Source: Pararhizobium qamdonense (GTDB lineage Bacteria > Pseudomonadota > Alphaproteobacteria > Rhizobiales > Rhizobiaceae). Taken from it: a DNA stretch of 64,000 bases. The translations under genes and the position numbers were made by a program. Positions 48,537 through 57,742 of the stretch are shown in pieces. The notes beneath the pieces are model-generated. The model was given only the letters and a program-made list of their open reading frames with translations, was not told where the DNA came from and did not search any database. Within the stretch, counting starts at the first letter, position 1, and each line of letters begins with the position of its first letter. The stretch is taken from positions 2,668,001-2,732,000 of the forward strand of contig NZ_CP119566.1 of the NCBI RefSeq assembly GCF_029277445.1, written 5' to 3'.

Positions 48537-49937
48537 TTAAGCGGCTTGTTTCTGAACTTCCTGTTCAGGGGTTTCAGCCAGTGCTTTCATGAGTGCTTCA
48601 AGCTTGTTTTCGAGCGGGAAGGTCTCACCATAGTGCATTTCGAATCCACGGCTGCTGTGACCCATAATGCTGTTCTTAAGATTGTCACCGCATTTGGACC
48701 CGCGCAGAGCCGTGGCAAGACGATGCCGGTATGAATAGAATGTTTTGCCTTCAGCGACCGTATCGATGATCTTGTTCGACGCCGCACTGAGGGCTTCGCT
48801 TCCGTTGTGGCGTCGGTAGCGCTCGAAACCATCGGGGAACTTCTTTAGCCATTCCAAGGCAGCACCGAACACCGGGATGTCTCGGATTCTGTCGCCATTT
48901 GATTTGACCGTATCTCGCAACTCGTTGGGGCGGATGGAAATATAGGGGATCGCCTCATTCAAGTGGATGTCAGATTTCGTAAGAAGGCAAAGCTCTTTAC
49001 AGGTAGCGCCGGTCATTGATGAGATGACGTTGAGTGCCTTTAGATCGTCGCTCGATTTGCCGCTGATGATCCGATCAAGAACCGCCTTGCACTCCTCATT
49101 GGTGAAGCCCGGACGCTTACCCTTCTTGGCTGTGCCCTCAAACTCTACGCTGTCGAAGGGGCTGGTCTTAATTCCGTAATCGACTTTCAAGACCTTGGCG
49201 GTGATCAGGCGAAGCCACATGATCTTCTTGCGACCACTGGCAAGGTCGAATTTCTTAGCGGCAATTAGCTCAACAAGCTTTTCCTTATATCCCCAAGTGT
49301 CGGCATCCTTTAGCTTTGTGACATCATGGTTCTTGCCCATTGCGCTATTCCATTCGTCGACAGCCTGAACGAATGGACGCCACTTCTTGTAACTCGCCCG
49401 CTTGTCGGTGTTCAATCCGAACTTCTCGGAACTCAATTCCCGGTATCGTTCCAATGCCTGAGACATGGTGAGCGCGGGTAGGGCGAGTCCACCAGACACG
49501 ACAGCAACGATGGTTTCGGAAGGTTTGTCGATCTTCTCGAATTTCTCGACACGGTCTGCCACCAACTCGACGAATTCTTGGGCGGATGCCGCTTTTGTGG
49601 CGGCAGTGTAATTGCCGCCAAGGAATGACTTCGCAAAAGCGGTAAAAGCGGCAAGGTTGAAATCTTCAGCGCTTGGTTCATTCCTACCGAACATCGCGTC
49701 ATATTTCTTGCGAAGCAAAAGCACCTTACCAAGCACTTTCGCTTCAGCATTCTCATCGGTGATTTTCACACCTAACGACTCACAGAAATGTTTTCGTTTT
49801 CCGAACGTATTACTCTCAGAAAGGTGCCTTGGTACTGCAATCCTGAAGTAGTACGTGTCGCCACGAATCTCAACATGCTTCATTTCCAATCGGCTTCTCC
49901 GTTTTTTGGGTTTTCTTTTAACAACTATCGGGTTCAT
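48537..49937 (-). CDS. int: Phage tyrosine integrase
   Basis: The 466-residue protein has a basic N-terminal arm-binding part (VKRKPKKRRSRLEMKHVEI, GDTYYFRIAVPRHL, of the DUF6538 type). A core-binding SAM-like region and a C-terminal catalytic domain follow. YSYRHRLATAL, GHSSRGFEMHYGE and an active-site Tyr fit the HxxR-H-Y series. The usual His of HxxR reads as Tyr, and the first catalytic Arg (TGxR) reads as Thr in TGATCKELCLL. It lies 336 bp from the tRNA-Ser attR core, the usual place for int. Inverted arm-type repeats lie between the two. Confidence 0.88.
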   Translation of the reverse strand: MNPIVVKRKPKKRRSRLEMKHVEIRGDTYYFRIAVPRHLSESNTFGKRKHFCESLGVKITDENAEAKVLGKVLLLRKKYDAMFGRNEPSAEDFNLAAFTAFAKSFLGGNYTAATKAASAQEFVELVADRVEKFEKIDKPSETIVAVVSGGLALPALTMSQALERYRELSSEKFGLNTDKRASYKKWRPFVQAVDEWNSAMGKNHDVTKLKDADTWGYKEKLVELIAAKKFDLASGRKKIMWLRLITAKVLKVDYGIKTSPFDSVEFEGTAKKGKRPGFTNEECKAVLDRIISGKSSDDLKALNVISSMTGATCKELCLLTKSDIHLNEAIPYISIRPNELRDTVKSNGDRIRDIPVFGAALEWLKKFPDGFERYRRHNGSEALSAASNKIIDTVAEGKTFYSYRHRLATALRGSKCGDNLKNSIMGHSSRGFEMHYGETFPLENKLEALMKALAETPEQEVQKQAA

Positions 49938-50273
49938 ATTTCATGCCTTTCGATGTTGTCAACAAATATTTTCAGACTCACTTACTTTTTCTGAATTTCT
50001 ATTGATTTGATTTAATTACAAAAGGAGATAGCGCGTTTTGTAATTAAATCAAATTCCCTAATACTTGAACTATACACTTTGTAATCATTTCAACTCGGAC
50101 ACACAGAATCGCCGCACCACACTGGGGCGAACGCAGAGATGGGCGATGGGATGAGGGAAAACCGGGCGCAAAATGTCATAGTTGATGCATCAGGAATGCA
50201 ACAATTCTGCAGACTTAAAATTTTTAAGCCATTGTTATTGCTTGCTATTTTTACGAAATTGGGGGGCATTTTT
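49938..50273. other. attP-side non-coding region with arm-type repeats
   Basis: Apart from the inverted repeat at 50005-50054 and a looser copy at 50077-50094, nothing gene-like is seen between int and tRNA-Ser. Confidence 0.55.
50005..50054. repeat. 19-bp perfect inverted repeat (integrase arm or repressor site)
   Basis: ATTTGATTTAATTACAAAA (50005-50023) pairs perfectly with 50036-50054 across 12 bp. Related sequences occur at 50077-50094 (TTTGTAATCATTTCAA) and at 42615-42633. Confidence 0.85.
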
Positions 50274-50290
50274 TGGCGGAAGAGGTGGGA
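50274..50290 (-). repeat. Prophage attR core (17 bp)
   Basis: Identical to 15126-15142. It is the 3' terminal segment of tRNA-Ser, so the integrated phage rebuilt the tRNA end. Confidence 0.85.
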
Positions 50291-50363
50291 TTCGAACCCA
50301 CGGTACGGTCTCCCGCACGCCGGTTTTCAAGACCGGTTCCTTAAACCACTCGGACACTCTTCC
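50274..50363 (-). tRNA. tRNA-Ser (TGA)
   Basis: A 90-nt minus-strand tRNA with acceptor stem GGAAGAG / CTCTTCC, discriminator G, encoded CCA, anticodon loop CTTGAAA (TGA), and the long variable arm typical of tRNA-Ser (GCGTGCGGGAGACCGTACC region). Confidence 0.97.
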
Positions 50364-50540
50364 TGATGAAGGCTTATAGTGTGATGCCGGTTTGGCGGGT
50401 CGTGGTTTCCCGGGCAAATTTTTGGACATCAGCCTGTCACGGCTCGCTTTATAGCTTGCCGATTGCGGACGTCAACCGGTCTAGGGGCGCCAGCGCGGTC
50501 GCAGACCGGGAACAATTCTTCGCTCGCCGCTTTTTGACTG

Positions 50541-50819
50541 ATGTTTCAAAGAAAGGCGATGGCGATGGTGAGGACATTTCAGACTGTGAGCCTGTCGATT
50601 TTGGTTTCTGCTACGATGCTGGTTGCACCGAGTTATGCGGCGCTTGAGGCCGATGGCGATAACATGGTGGACATGGCAGCGGTCGCAGTTGCAGACCACC
50701 AGCAGGTGAGCGGTCCGGTCTGCATACCACCCGAGCCGCAGTATTTATCCACATTCATTCGCGACATGGATGGTACCATTGTCGGTATCCGCTATGACAT
50801 CATCGATTATGTCTGCTAG
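50541..50819 (+). CDS. Small secreted hypothetical protein
   Basis: The 92-residue protein has a Sec signal-like N-terminus (MVRTFQTVSLSILVSATMLVAPSYA, cleavage likely after AYA-type SYA). A small mature domain follows with CIPPEPQYLSTFIRDMDGTIVGIRYDIIDYVC, where two Cys could form a disulfide. No family is recognised. The Met at codon 7 or 9 could be the true start. Confidence 0.55.
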   Translation: MFQRKAMAMVRTFQTVSLSILVSATMLVAPSYAALEADGDNMVDMAAVAVADHQQVSGPVCIPPEPQYLSTFIRDMDGTIVGIRYDIIDYVC

Positions 50820-51076
50820 GACAGCGTATTCTTCGTTTTTAATTCAGCCATTACATGCGCTTTCAAGCTTCATTTGATCGGACCTGCAGGATCGTGCATT
50901 AACTATTCGCTAACCATAATCCCAATTGTTTCATTCCAGCACGGTTAACCATTCGCATTTTCGCCACGTTGTTGTCATGATTAATCGACTGTTACATTTC
51001 GGGACGCCGGACCTTTCGCGGAGGCAAACGCGCGAAGAGACTGCGTACGGCTTATGCGAATGGCGATGTGGGGCAC

Positions 51077-52111
51077 ATGACTTCCAATCTGACGGCGGCT
51101 TTTTTCTTCAAGGGATTGCGCGTTGCAGCCATCCCGATGCTTTGCGTCGGGCTGACGGCTTGCGGATCGACGACCAGCGTCGCTAAGGGCAAGCCGCGCA
51201 GCAAGGAATATTTTGCTGAATCGATCTACGGCGTGAAGGCCAGTCCGCGCGTTGTCGCCGAGGGGAAGAGCGTTCCCAAGGGCGGCGGCCGCTATCAGGT
51301 CGGCAAGGCCTATCAGGTCAAGGGCAAGTGGTACCAGCCGAAAGAGGATTTCGGCTATAACAAGACCGGCATGTCGTCCTGGTATGGCTCCGCGTTCCAT
51401 GGCCGCCTGACGGCGAATGGCGAAGTCTACGACAAATATCATCTGTCGGCTGCCCATCCGACTTTCCCGCTGCCAAGCTATGCCCGCGTCACCAATCTTG
51501 AAAACGGCACTTCCGTCGTGGTCCGGGTCAATGATCGCGGTCCCTATGAATACGGGCGGATCATCGACGTCTCGTCGAAGACAGCCGACTTTCTCGATAT
51601 GAAGCGCAAGGGCAGTGCCCAGGTTCGCGTCCAGTATATCGGCAAGGCGCCGCTCGAGGGCAATGACATGCCCTATCTAATGGCATCCTATGTGAAGAAG
51701 GGTGACCGCAGCCCGAACGCATTCCCAGAAGGCCAGATCGCCTCCGGTGTCATGGTCGCGTCGAACGAGCCGCTGCGCAAACAGGCTGGCAATCTCGGCA
51801 CGCTGACCATACCGTCGAAATCCAACATGGAGATGGGCGTGCCGGTTACGGCGCTCGCCGAAGCTGCAACGCCGCGTGCGTCATCGGCAGGGCTTGATGC
51901 CTTCGCAATGCTGCCGGAGATCGGTCCGATCCCGCGCGAACGGCCGGACTATATCCCGATGCCGAATGGCAATATGGCCTACGCGGCCGCCTATGTCGAA
52001 GCGCGTGTCAGCGATTCCGACACCGCCTTCGATGCCATTCTCGTTGATCAAAACCCTTTGACGCCGAATTCGATCGTCGAATACGCCAAGCGCAAGACCG
52101 TCCTGCGTTAG
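51077..52111 (+). CDS. rlpA: RlpA-type septal lytic transglycosylase lipoprotein
   Basis: From ATG 51077 the 344-residue protein has a lipoprotein signal with lipobox LTAC (VAAIPMLCVGLTACGS). A double-psi beta-barrel domain follows, GMSSWYGSAFHGRLTANGEVYD ... LPSYARVTNLENGTSVVVRVNDRGPYEYGRIIDVSSKTADFL, containing the conserved Asp/Arg/Gly residues of RlpA. The C-terminal part is low-complexity and lacks an obvious SPOR domain. RlpA cuts or binds denuded glycan strands at the septum. It precedes the D,D-carboxypeptidase homologue by about 100 bp. Confidence 0.88.
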   Translation: MTSNLTAAFFFKGLRVAAIPMLCVGLTACGSTTSVAKGKPRSKEYFAESIYGVKASPRVVAEGKSVPKGGGRYQVGKAYQVKGKWYQPKEDFGYNKTGMSSWYGSAFHGRLTANGEVYDKYHLSAAHPTFPLPSYARVTNLENGTSVVVRVNDRGPYEYGRIIDVSSKTADFLDMKRKGSAQVRVQYIGKAPLEGNDMPYLMASYVKKGDRSPNAFPEGQIASGVMVASNEPLRKQAGNLGTLTIPSKSNMEMGVPVTALAEAATPRASSAGLDAFAMLPEIGPIPRERPDYIPMPNGNMAYAAAYVEARVSDSDTAFDAILVDQNPLTPNSIVEYAKRKTVLR

Positions 52112-52212
52112 AACTCGTACGATCAATGAGGCTCTAACGTCTCATCCCGATCCTTCGCGATTGATCACCGGTGGCCCGGCTGCTATTGCCGGGAAAGGCA
52201 CCGGAGTTTGGA

Positions 52213-53367
52213 ATGCATATACGGCTGGTTTCGGTTTTCATTGCTCTCGTGCTGATTGTCAGCGCGCCCATGGCGGCTCTGGCGCAGGCCTTTGAGACCA
52301 AGGCGAAGCAGGTCTATCTGATCGATGCCGAGACCGGCACGGTCCTGTTTGCCAGGGATGAAAACGCCGTTGTTCCACCGGCGTCTCTGGCCAAGTTGAT
52401 GACGATGGAAGTCGTCTTCGATGCGATCGGCAAGAACGAACTGACGCTCGATACCGAATTTCCCGTTTCCGAGCATGCCTGGCGAACCGGTGGCGCACCA
52501 TCGGGCACATCGACGATGTTTGCAGCGCTGAAATCGCGCGTCCGCGTTGCCGATCTCATTCAGGGCGTGACCGTCCAGTTGGCCAATGATGCCTGCATCA
52601 TTCTTGCAGAAGGGATGATGGGCAGCGAGGAGGCGTTCGCCAAGCGCATGACCGAGCGCGCCCGTGAACTGGGCTTGAGCCGCTCGGTGTTCCACAATGC
52701 CACCGGCCTGCCTGATCCGGAAAACAAAACCACCATGCGCGACATGGCGCTGCTCGCCCAACATATCCAGAGCACTTATCCCGACCTGTTCAAATACTAT
52801 TCCCAGAGCGAATTCGAATGGAACAGGATCCTCCAGCGAAACCGCACGCCGCTGATCTCGGCCAATATCGGCGTCGATGGATTTGCCACCGGGTTTGCCG
52901 AAGGGTTCGGCTTTGGCATGGTCGCCACCATGCAGAAGGACGCTAGACGCGTGTTTCTGGCGCTTGGTGGTCTTGCCACGGATAAGGAACGCGTCGAGGA
53001 AACGCGCAAGATCCTCGACTGGTCGATGACGGCCTTTGAACGAAAGCGGCTGTTTGAAGCCGGCGATAGCGTCGGGGAGGCGAGTGTCTATGGTGGCGCG
53101 GTTTCGCATGTCCAGCTGGTCACGGCCCGTGCTGTGGACGTACTTGTGCCGGTCAACAATCCGGAGCGGCTTTCGGCCAAGGTGATCTATCGCTGGCCGC
53201 TTGCCATGCCGGTGGAGGCGGGCAGGGAGGCAGGCATGCTCAAAATCTGGAGCGGCGAGCGGTTGCTGCGCGAAGTGCCGGTCGAAACCAGTGCGGCCAT
53301 TGGCCAGGGCACCCTTTCGGGCCGGGCGCTGGATGCGCTGCAGGAATTGCTGTTCTTCTGGCTCTGA
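52213..53367 (+). CDS. D-alanyl-D-alanine carboxypeptidase homologue (S11) with altered motifs
   Basis: From ATG 52213 the 384-residue protein has a signal peptide (LVSVFIALVLIVSAPMAALAQA) and the S11 fold. SLAK (S58-K61) keeps the nucleophile and Lys. The second motif usually SxN is LAN (123-125), and the third, usually KTG, is ATG (225-227) in VDGFATGFAEGFGFG. The C-terminal beta domain typical of PBP5-like enzymes follows and ends in an amphipathic LQELLFFWL. Such changes suggest weak or lost carboxypeptidase activity; a structural or peptidoglycan-binding role is possible. It precedes tmk. Confidence 0.85.
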   Translation: MHIRLVSVFIALVLIVSAPMAALAQAFETKAKQVYLIDAETGTVLFARDENAVVPPASLAKLMTMEVVFDAIGKNELTLDTEFPVSEHAWRTGGAPSGTSTMFAALKSRVRVADLIQGVTVQLANDACIILAEGMMGSEEAFAKRMTERARELGLSRSVFHNATGLPDPENKTTMRDMALLAQHIQSTYPDLFKYYSQSEFEWNRILQRNRTPLISANIGVDGFATGFAEGFGFGMVATMQKDARRVFLALGGLATDKERVEETRKILDWSMTAFERKRLFEAGDSVGEASVYGGAVSHVQLVTARAVDVLVPVNNPERLSAKVIYRWPLAMPVEAGREAGMLKIWSGERLLREVPVETSAAIGQGTLSGRALDALQELLFFWL

Positions 53368-53520
53368 TGAAATGACGCGGCCAGCGGTTTCGCCGCTGGA
53401 CACAATCAGCTACACAAACCCGGTGCCCGCTTTGCATTCGCCATCGGCTCTGGTGGCTGAGGCAAGCTGCGGCGCGGACATCCCTTGGATGTTCAATGGA
53501 AAAATGACCTACGGGAATTC

Positions 53521-54222
53521 ATGGTGTCTGTCGGAACAGGTGTGTTTGTTACATTCGAAGGCGGCGAGGGGGCTGGCAAATCCACCCAGATCCGGCTGCT
53601 GGCCGATGCGTTGCGCGAGCGCGGCTATGCTGTTTTGACGACGCGCGAGCCCGGTGGCTCTCCCGGCGCGGAAGCCGTGCGGCACGTGCTGTTATCGGGT
53701 GCCGCCCAGGAATTCGGCGTGCGTATGGAGGCAATCCTGTTTGCGGCCGCCCGCAGCGACCATGTCGAGGAAATCATCCGGCCGGCGCTTTTGAAGGGGA
53801 CTGTCGTCCTCTGCGACCGTTTCATGGATTCCTCGCGTGTCTACCAGGGCGTGACCGGCAATCTTGAACCCAGCTTTATCGAGGCGCTGGAGCGCGTTGC
53901 GATCAACGGCGTTGCGCCCGATTGCACGATCATTTTCGATCTTCCCGCAGCACTTGGCCTTGAGCGCGTCAGAAAAAGGGCAGGGGCGGCGGAAGTCCTG
54001 ACAGGTCAGGAAGTCGAGCTCGACCGCTTCGAGAAGGAAGAGCTCGAAACCCATGAAAAGCGCCGCGAGGCCTTCCTTGATATCGCCAGCGCCGACCCGG
54101 CGCGGTGCCATGTGGTCGATGCGGCCGCCTCCGCCAGCGACATCGCCGCTGCCGTGCTTGTCATCATCGAGCCCTTGCTGCCCGGATCGGGCAATGGGCC
54201 GGATACGGAAGCGGCACAATGA
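53521..54222 (+). CDS. tmk: Thymidylate kinase
   Basis: The protein from ATG 53521 (233 residues) opens [30 protein letters not shown], the dTMP-kinase P-loop. [19 protein letters not shown] follows, then [13 protein letters not shown] and the LID region with RKRAGAAEV. It phosphorylates dTMP to dTDP. A longer frame from a TTG at 53485 has no support. The stop overlaps the holB start by 4 bp (ATGA). Confidence 0.95.
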   Translation: MVSVGTGVFVTFEGGEGAGKSTQIRLLADALRERGYAVLTTREPGGSPGAEAVRHVLLSGAAQEFGVRMEAILFAAARSDHVEEIIRPALLKGTVVLCDRFMDSSRVYQGVTGNLEPSFIEALERVAINGVAPDCTIIFDLPAALGLERVRKRAGAAEVLTGQEVELDRFEKEELETHEKRREAFLDIASADPARCHVVDAAASASDIAAAVLVIIEPLLPGSGNGPDTEAAQ

Positions 54223-55262
54223 GCACGGACAGGTTTGACGTTCTGGACGGCGCCATTTCTCCGGCCGAAAACATGCGCCTGTTCGGCCATGAGGAGCCGG
54301 AGCATTTTCTGGCGCAAAGCTACCGATCGGGCAAGGGGCATCATGCCATCCTCATCGAAGGGCCGGAAGGCATCGGCAAGGCGACGCTCGCCTTCCGCTT
54401 TGCCAACCATGTGCTGACCCATCCCGATCCGGCATCCGCACCGGCGGAACTTGGCGATCCCGATTTAAATTCGATCGTCAGCCGCCAGATGGCTTCGGGT
54501 GCCTCGCACAATCTTTTGCACCTCACACGGCCTGTCGATGAAAAGACCGGCAAGGTGAAAAGCGCCATTACCGTTGATGAAGTGCGCCGGGCCGGCAAGT
54601 TTTTTTCGCAGACATCCGGCACTGGAAACTGGCGGATCGTCATCGTCGATCCCGCCGATGACCTCAACCGCAACGCTGCCAATGCGATCTTGAAAATTCT
54701 CGAGGAGCCGCCGAAGCGTTCGCTATTCCTGGTCCTGACGCATGCGCCGGGCAAGCTTTTGCCGACCATCCGTTCGCGCTGCCTGCCGCTGCAACTGAAA
54801 CCACTGGCGCCGGATGCGATGCGCGCTGCCATGAGCCATCTCGGCTTTGACCTTTCCGGACCGGATGGGCAAAAGGTTCTGGCATCGGCGCATGGCAGCG
54901 TGTCGGAGGCGTTGAAGCTGATCAATTATGGCGGCCTTGACATCATGGCGACGTTCGAGGCCATTCTGGCCGGTCAGGAGCCTGGTATCCGCAAGGATAT
55001 GCACAAGCTGGCCGACGTTCTGGCGGGCAAGGACAGCGAAACGATCTTTGCGTTCTTCATGGCGCTGGTCACTGGCCATATGATGAGCGAAGCGCGCCAG
55101 GCTGCGCATTCCGGCGATATTGGAAGGGCAGACCGGTTTGCGCGCCTATCGAGCAGCGTGACAGAGCGGATCACCGTGGCGCAGGCCTATAATCTGGATC
55201 GAAAGCAGACTGTTCTCTCGATTCTGGACGATCTCAGGGCAGCGTCCCGCGCCATGGCCTAG
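54219..55262 (+). CDS. holB: DNA polymerase III subunit delta'
   Basis: The 347-residue clamp-loader subunit has [25 protein letters not shown] at the start and a degenerate P-loop [76 protein letters not shown] is diagnostic of HolB/gamma-tau AAA proteins. The start at 54219 overlaps tmk; the upstream extension to 54105 is nested in tmk and unlikely. Confidence 0.95.
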   Translation: MSTDRFDVLDGAISPAENMRLFGHEEPEHFLAQSYRSGKGHHAILIEGPEGIGKATLAFRFANHVLTHPDPASAPAELGDPDLNSIVSRQMASGASHNLLHLTRPVDEKTGKVKSAITVDEVRRAGKFFSQTSGTGNWRIVIVDPADDLNRNAANAILKILEEPPKRSLFLVLTHAPGKLLPTIRSRCLPLQLKPLAPDAMRAAMSHLGFDLSGPDGQKVLASAHGSVSEALKLINYGGLDIMATFEAILAGQEPGIRKDMHKLADVLAGKDSETIFAFFMALVTGHMMSEARQAAHSGDIGRADRFARLSSSVTERITVAQAYNLDRKQTVLSILDDLRAASRAMA

Positions 55263-55398
55263 ACGTTCACTCTGCCAGTATGCGCAGGGCCAGTGCGGTA
55301 GAACCGGGCAGCTTTTCTAGGCGCGCACTGTTTCATCCCGCCGTTGGATGCGCTAATAGCCAGACACCAAAAGATCAGACACAGGCCGAAACCCGATC

Positions 55399-56949
55399 AT
55401 GACCGATACGTCTCCCTTCTACATCACCACCGCGATCTCCTATCCGAACGGCAAGCCGCATATTGGCCATGCCTACGAGCTGATCGCGACCGATGCTATG
55501 GCGCGCTACCAGCGGCTGGAGGGGCGCGACGTCCTGTTTCTGACGGGAACCGACGAGCACGGCCAGAAAATGCAGCAGACGGCGCGCAAGGAAGGCATCA
55601 GCCCGCAGGAACTGGCAGACCGCAACTCGGCCGAATTCAAGAGCATGGGCGCTCTGCTGAACGCGTCCAACGACGACTTCATCCGCACGACCGAACCGCG
55701 CCATCATGAGGCCGTCCAAAATATCTGGAACCGTATGGCCGATGCCGGCGACCTCTACAAGGACAGCTATTCCGGCTGGTACTCGGTGCGCGACGAGGCA
55801 TACTACCAGGAAGGCGAAACGGAAGTGCGCGCGGACGGCGTGCGCTACGGGCCGCAGGGCTCACCCGTCGAATGGGTGGAGGAAGCCAGCTATTTCTTCA
55901 AGCTGTCGGCCTATCAAGACAGGCTGCTGCAGCATTACGAAGACAATCCGGACTTTATCGGCCCGGCTGAGCGCCGCAACGAGGTGATGTCCTTCGTGAA
56001 ATCCGGCCTGCGTGATCTCTCGATGTCGCGCACGACCTTCGACTGGGGCATTCCCGTTCCCAATGATCCCAGCCATGTCATGTATGTCTGGGTCGATGCG
56101 CTGACCAACTATATCACCGCGACCGGCTACCTCACCGATCCGGAAGGCCCGCGCGCCAAATTCTGGCCGGCCAATATCCACATGATCGGCAAGGATATCA
56201 TCCGCTTCCACGCCGTCTACTGGCCAGCCTTCCTGATGTCCGCCGGCCTGCCCTTGCCGAAGAAGGTGTTTGCCCACGGCTTCCTGCTCAACAAGGGCGA
56301 GAAGATGTCGAAGTCGCTCGGCAATGTCGTCGATCCCGTCAATCTGGTGGAGCATTTCGGGCTTGACCCGATCCGCTATTTCTTCCTGCGCGAAGTCTCT
56401 TTCGGCCAGGACGGCAGCTACAGCGAGGAGGGGATCGCCACCCGCATCAATTCCGATCTGGCCAATGGCATCGGCAATCTGGCCAGCCGTTCGCTGTCGA
56501 TGATCGTCAAGAACTGCGAGGGCCAGATCCCTGAATGCGGCGCCCTGAGCGACGAAGACAAAGCGATGCTGGCTGCCGCCGACGCGTTGCATGCCTCGAC
56601 CCGCGACGACATGAATGCGCTGATGATCCACCGGGCACTGGCCTCGATCATCGCCGTCGTCTCGGAAGCCGACCGGTATTTTGCAGGCCAGGAACCCTGG
56701 GCGTTGAAGAAGACCGACCCGGCGCGCATGGCGACCGTTCTTTATGTCACCGCCGATGTCGTGCGCCAGATCGCCATTCTGCTGCAGCCTTTCATGCCGG
56801 AATCATCGGGAAGGCTGCTCGATCTCGTGGCGATCCCCGCAGATCAGCGCAGCTTCGCGTCCCTTGGTGAAGCAGGCCGGCTGGTGGCCGGAACGGCGCT
56901 GGAAGCCCCCAAGCCGGTTTTCCCACGCTATGTGCCGCCGGAAGCTTAA
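55399..56949 (+). CDS. metG: Methionyl-tRNA synthetase
   Basis: The 516-residue class I synthetase has the HIGH signature in [18 protein letters not shown] and KMSKS in [32 protein letters not shown] and the anticodon-binding helical bundle follow. It lacks the C-terminal tRNA-binding dimerisation domain of longer forms, as usual in Rhizobiales. It charges tRNA-Met. tatD starts 12 bp downstream, indicating an operon with holB, tatD and the MBL-fold gene. Confidence 0.96.
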   Translation: MTDTSPFYITTAISYPNGKPHIGHAYELIATDAMARYQRLEGRDVLFLTGTDEHGQKMQQTARKEGISPQELADRNSAEFKSMGALLNASNDDFIRTTEPRHHEAVQNIWNRMADAGDLYKDSYSGWYSVRDEAYYQEGETEVRADGVRYGPQGSPVEWVEEASYFFKLSAYQDRLLQHYEDNPDFIGPAERRNEVMSFVKSGLRDLSMSRTTFDWGIPVPNDPSHVMYVWVDALTNYITATGYLTDPEGPRAKFWPANIHMIGKDIIRFHAVYWPAFLMSAGLPLPKKVFAHGFLLNKGEKMSKSLGNVVDPVNLVEHFGLDPIRYFFLREVSFGQDGSYSEEGIATRINSDLANGIGNLASRSLSMIVKNCEGQIPECGALSDEDKAMLAAADALHASTRDDMNALMIHRALASIIAVVSEADRYFAGQEPWALKKTDPARMATVLYVTADVVRQIAILLQPFMPESSGRLLDLVAIPADQRSFASLGEAGRLVAGTALEAPKPVFPRYVPPEA

Positions 56950-56961
56950 GGACGGCCCGTC

Positions 56962-57741
56962 ATGCTGATCGACACCCATTGCCATCTGGATTTTCCGGAT
57001 TTCGACGCTGAGCGCGATGCGATCATCGCGCGCGCGCGCGCTGCCGGCGTCGGCCAGATGATCACGATTTCGACGCGCGTGAAGAAGTTCGACACGATCC
57101 TTGCGATTGCAGAGACCTATGCCAACGTCTTCTGTTCGGTCGGCACGCATCCGCACAATGCCGATGAGGAACTGGATATCGAGGCGGACGATCTGGTGCG
57201 CCTGTCGGCACATCCGAAAGTGGTTGCGATCGGCGAAGCCGGGCTTGATTATTTTTATGACAACGCGCCGCGCGACGCGCAGGCGACCGGTCTGCGCCGC
57301 CATATTGCCGCTGCCCGGCAAACCCAGCTGCCGCTGGTCATTCACAGCCGCTCTGCCGACGACGACATGGCCGCAATCCTGACCGAGGAAACAGGGAAGG
57401 GGGCCTTCCCTTTCCTGCTCCATTGTTTCTCCTCCGGCCCGGATCTCGCCAAGGTTGGCGTCGATCTCGGCGGCTATATCTCGTTTTCCGGCATCCTGAC
57501 CTTTCCGAAATCGGAGGAACTGCGCGCGATCGCCAAGACCGTTCCGCATGACCGGATGATCGTCGAAACCGACGCTCCGTATCTGGCGCCCAAGCCGTTC
57601 CGGGGAAAGCGCAACGAGCCGGCCTATGTGGCGCACACCGCGAAGGTTCTGGCCGAAACCATCGGCGTTTCCACCGACGAGATTGCTGCGATCACGACAG
57701 AGAATGCTTTCCGCGTCTTTTCTAAAATGCCGAGACTCTGA
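56962..57741 (+). CDS. tatD: TatD family metal-dependent deoxyribonuclease
   Basis: The 259-residue protein has the metal-binding MLIDTHCHLDFPDF, then VGTHPHNADEEL, VAIGEAGLDYFYD, LPLVIHSRSADDD, FLLHCFSSG and MIVETDAPYLAP, the full TatD set. TatD proteins are 3'-exonuclease/DNases with repair or RNA roles. The stop at 57741 is one base from the start of the MBL-fold gene. Confidence 0.95.
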   Translation: MLIDTHCHLDFPDFDAERDAIIARARAAGVGQMITISTRVKKFDTILAIAETYANVFCSVGTHPHNADEELDIEADDLVRLSAHPKVVAIGEAGLDYFYDNAPRDAQATGLRRHIAAARQTQLPLVIHSRSADDDMAAILTEETGKGAFPFLLHCFSSGPDLAKVGVDLGGYISFSGILTFPKSEELRAIAKTVPHDRMIVETDAPYLAPKPFRGKRNEPAYVAHTAKVLAETIGVSTDEIAAITTENAFRVFSKMPRL

Positions 57742-57742
57742 C

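Larger units (their letters stand above)
15126..50290. mobile_element. Prophage of podovirus type integrated at tRNA-Ser(TGA), about 35.2 kb
   Basis: The limits are set by the 17-bp repeat at both ends. The right end has an intact tRNA-Ser and an integrase gene; the left end cuts a serine recombinase relic. Inside are terminase, portal, scaffold, major capsid, gp4/gp10-like head completion proteins, internal virion proteins, tail fibre and lysozyme, with no long tail tube, sheath or tape measure. That points to a short-tailed phage. Base composition is visibly more AT-rich than the host flanks. All structural genes look intact; only one small accessory gene is clearly broken. Confidence 0.92.

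Noticed and set aside
15126..50290. CRISPR array in or near the prophage
   Set aside because: No regularly spaced identical repeats; the repeats found are inverted or irregular.
52183..53403. 406-codon minus-strand ORF
   Set aside because: Antisense to the D,D-carboxypeptidase homologue; a typical shadow ORF in GC-rich DNA.
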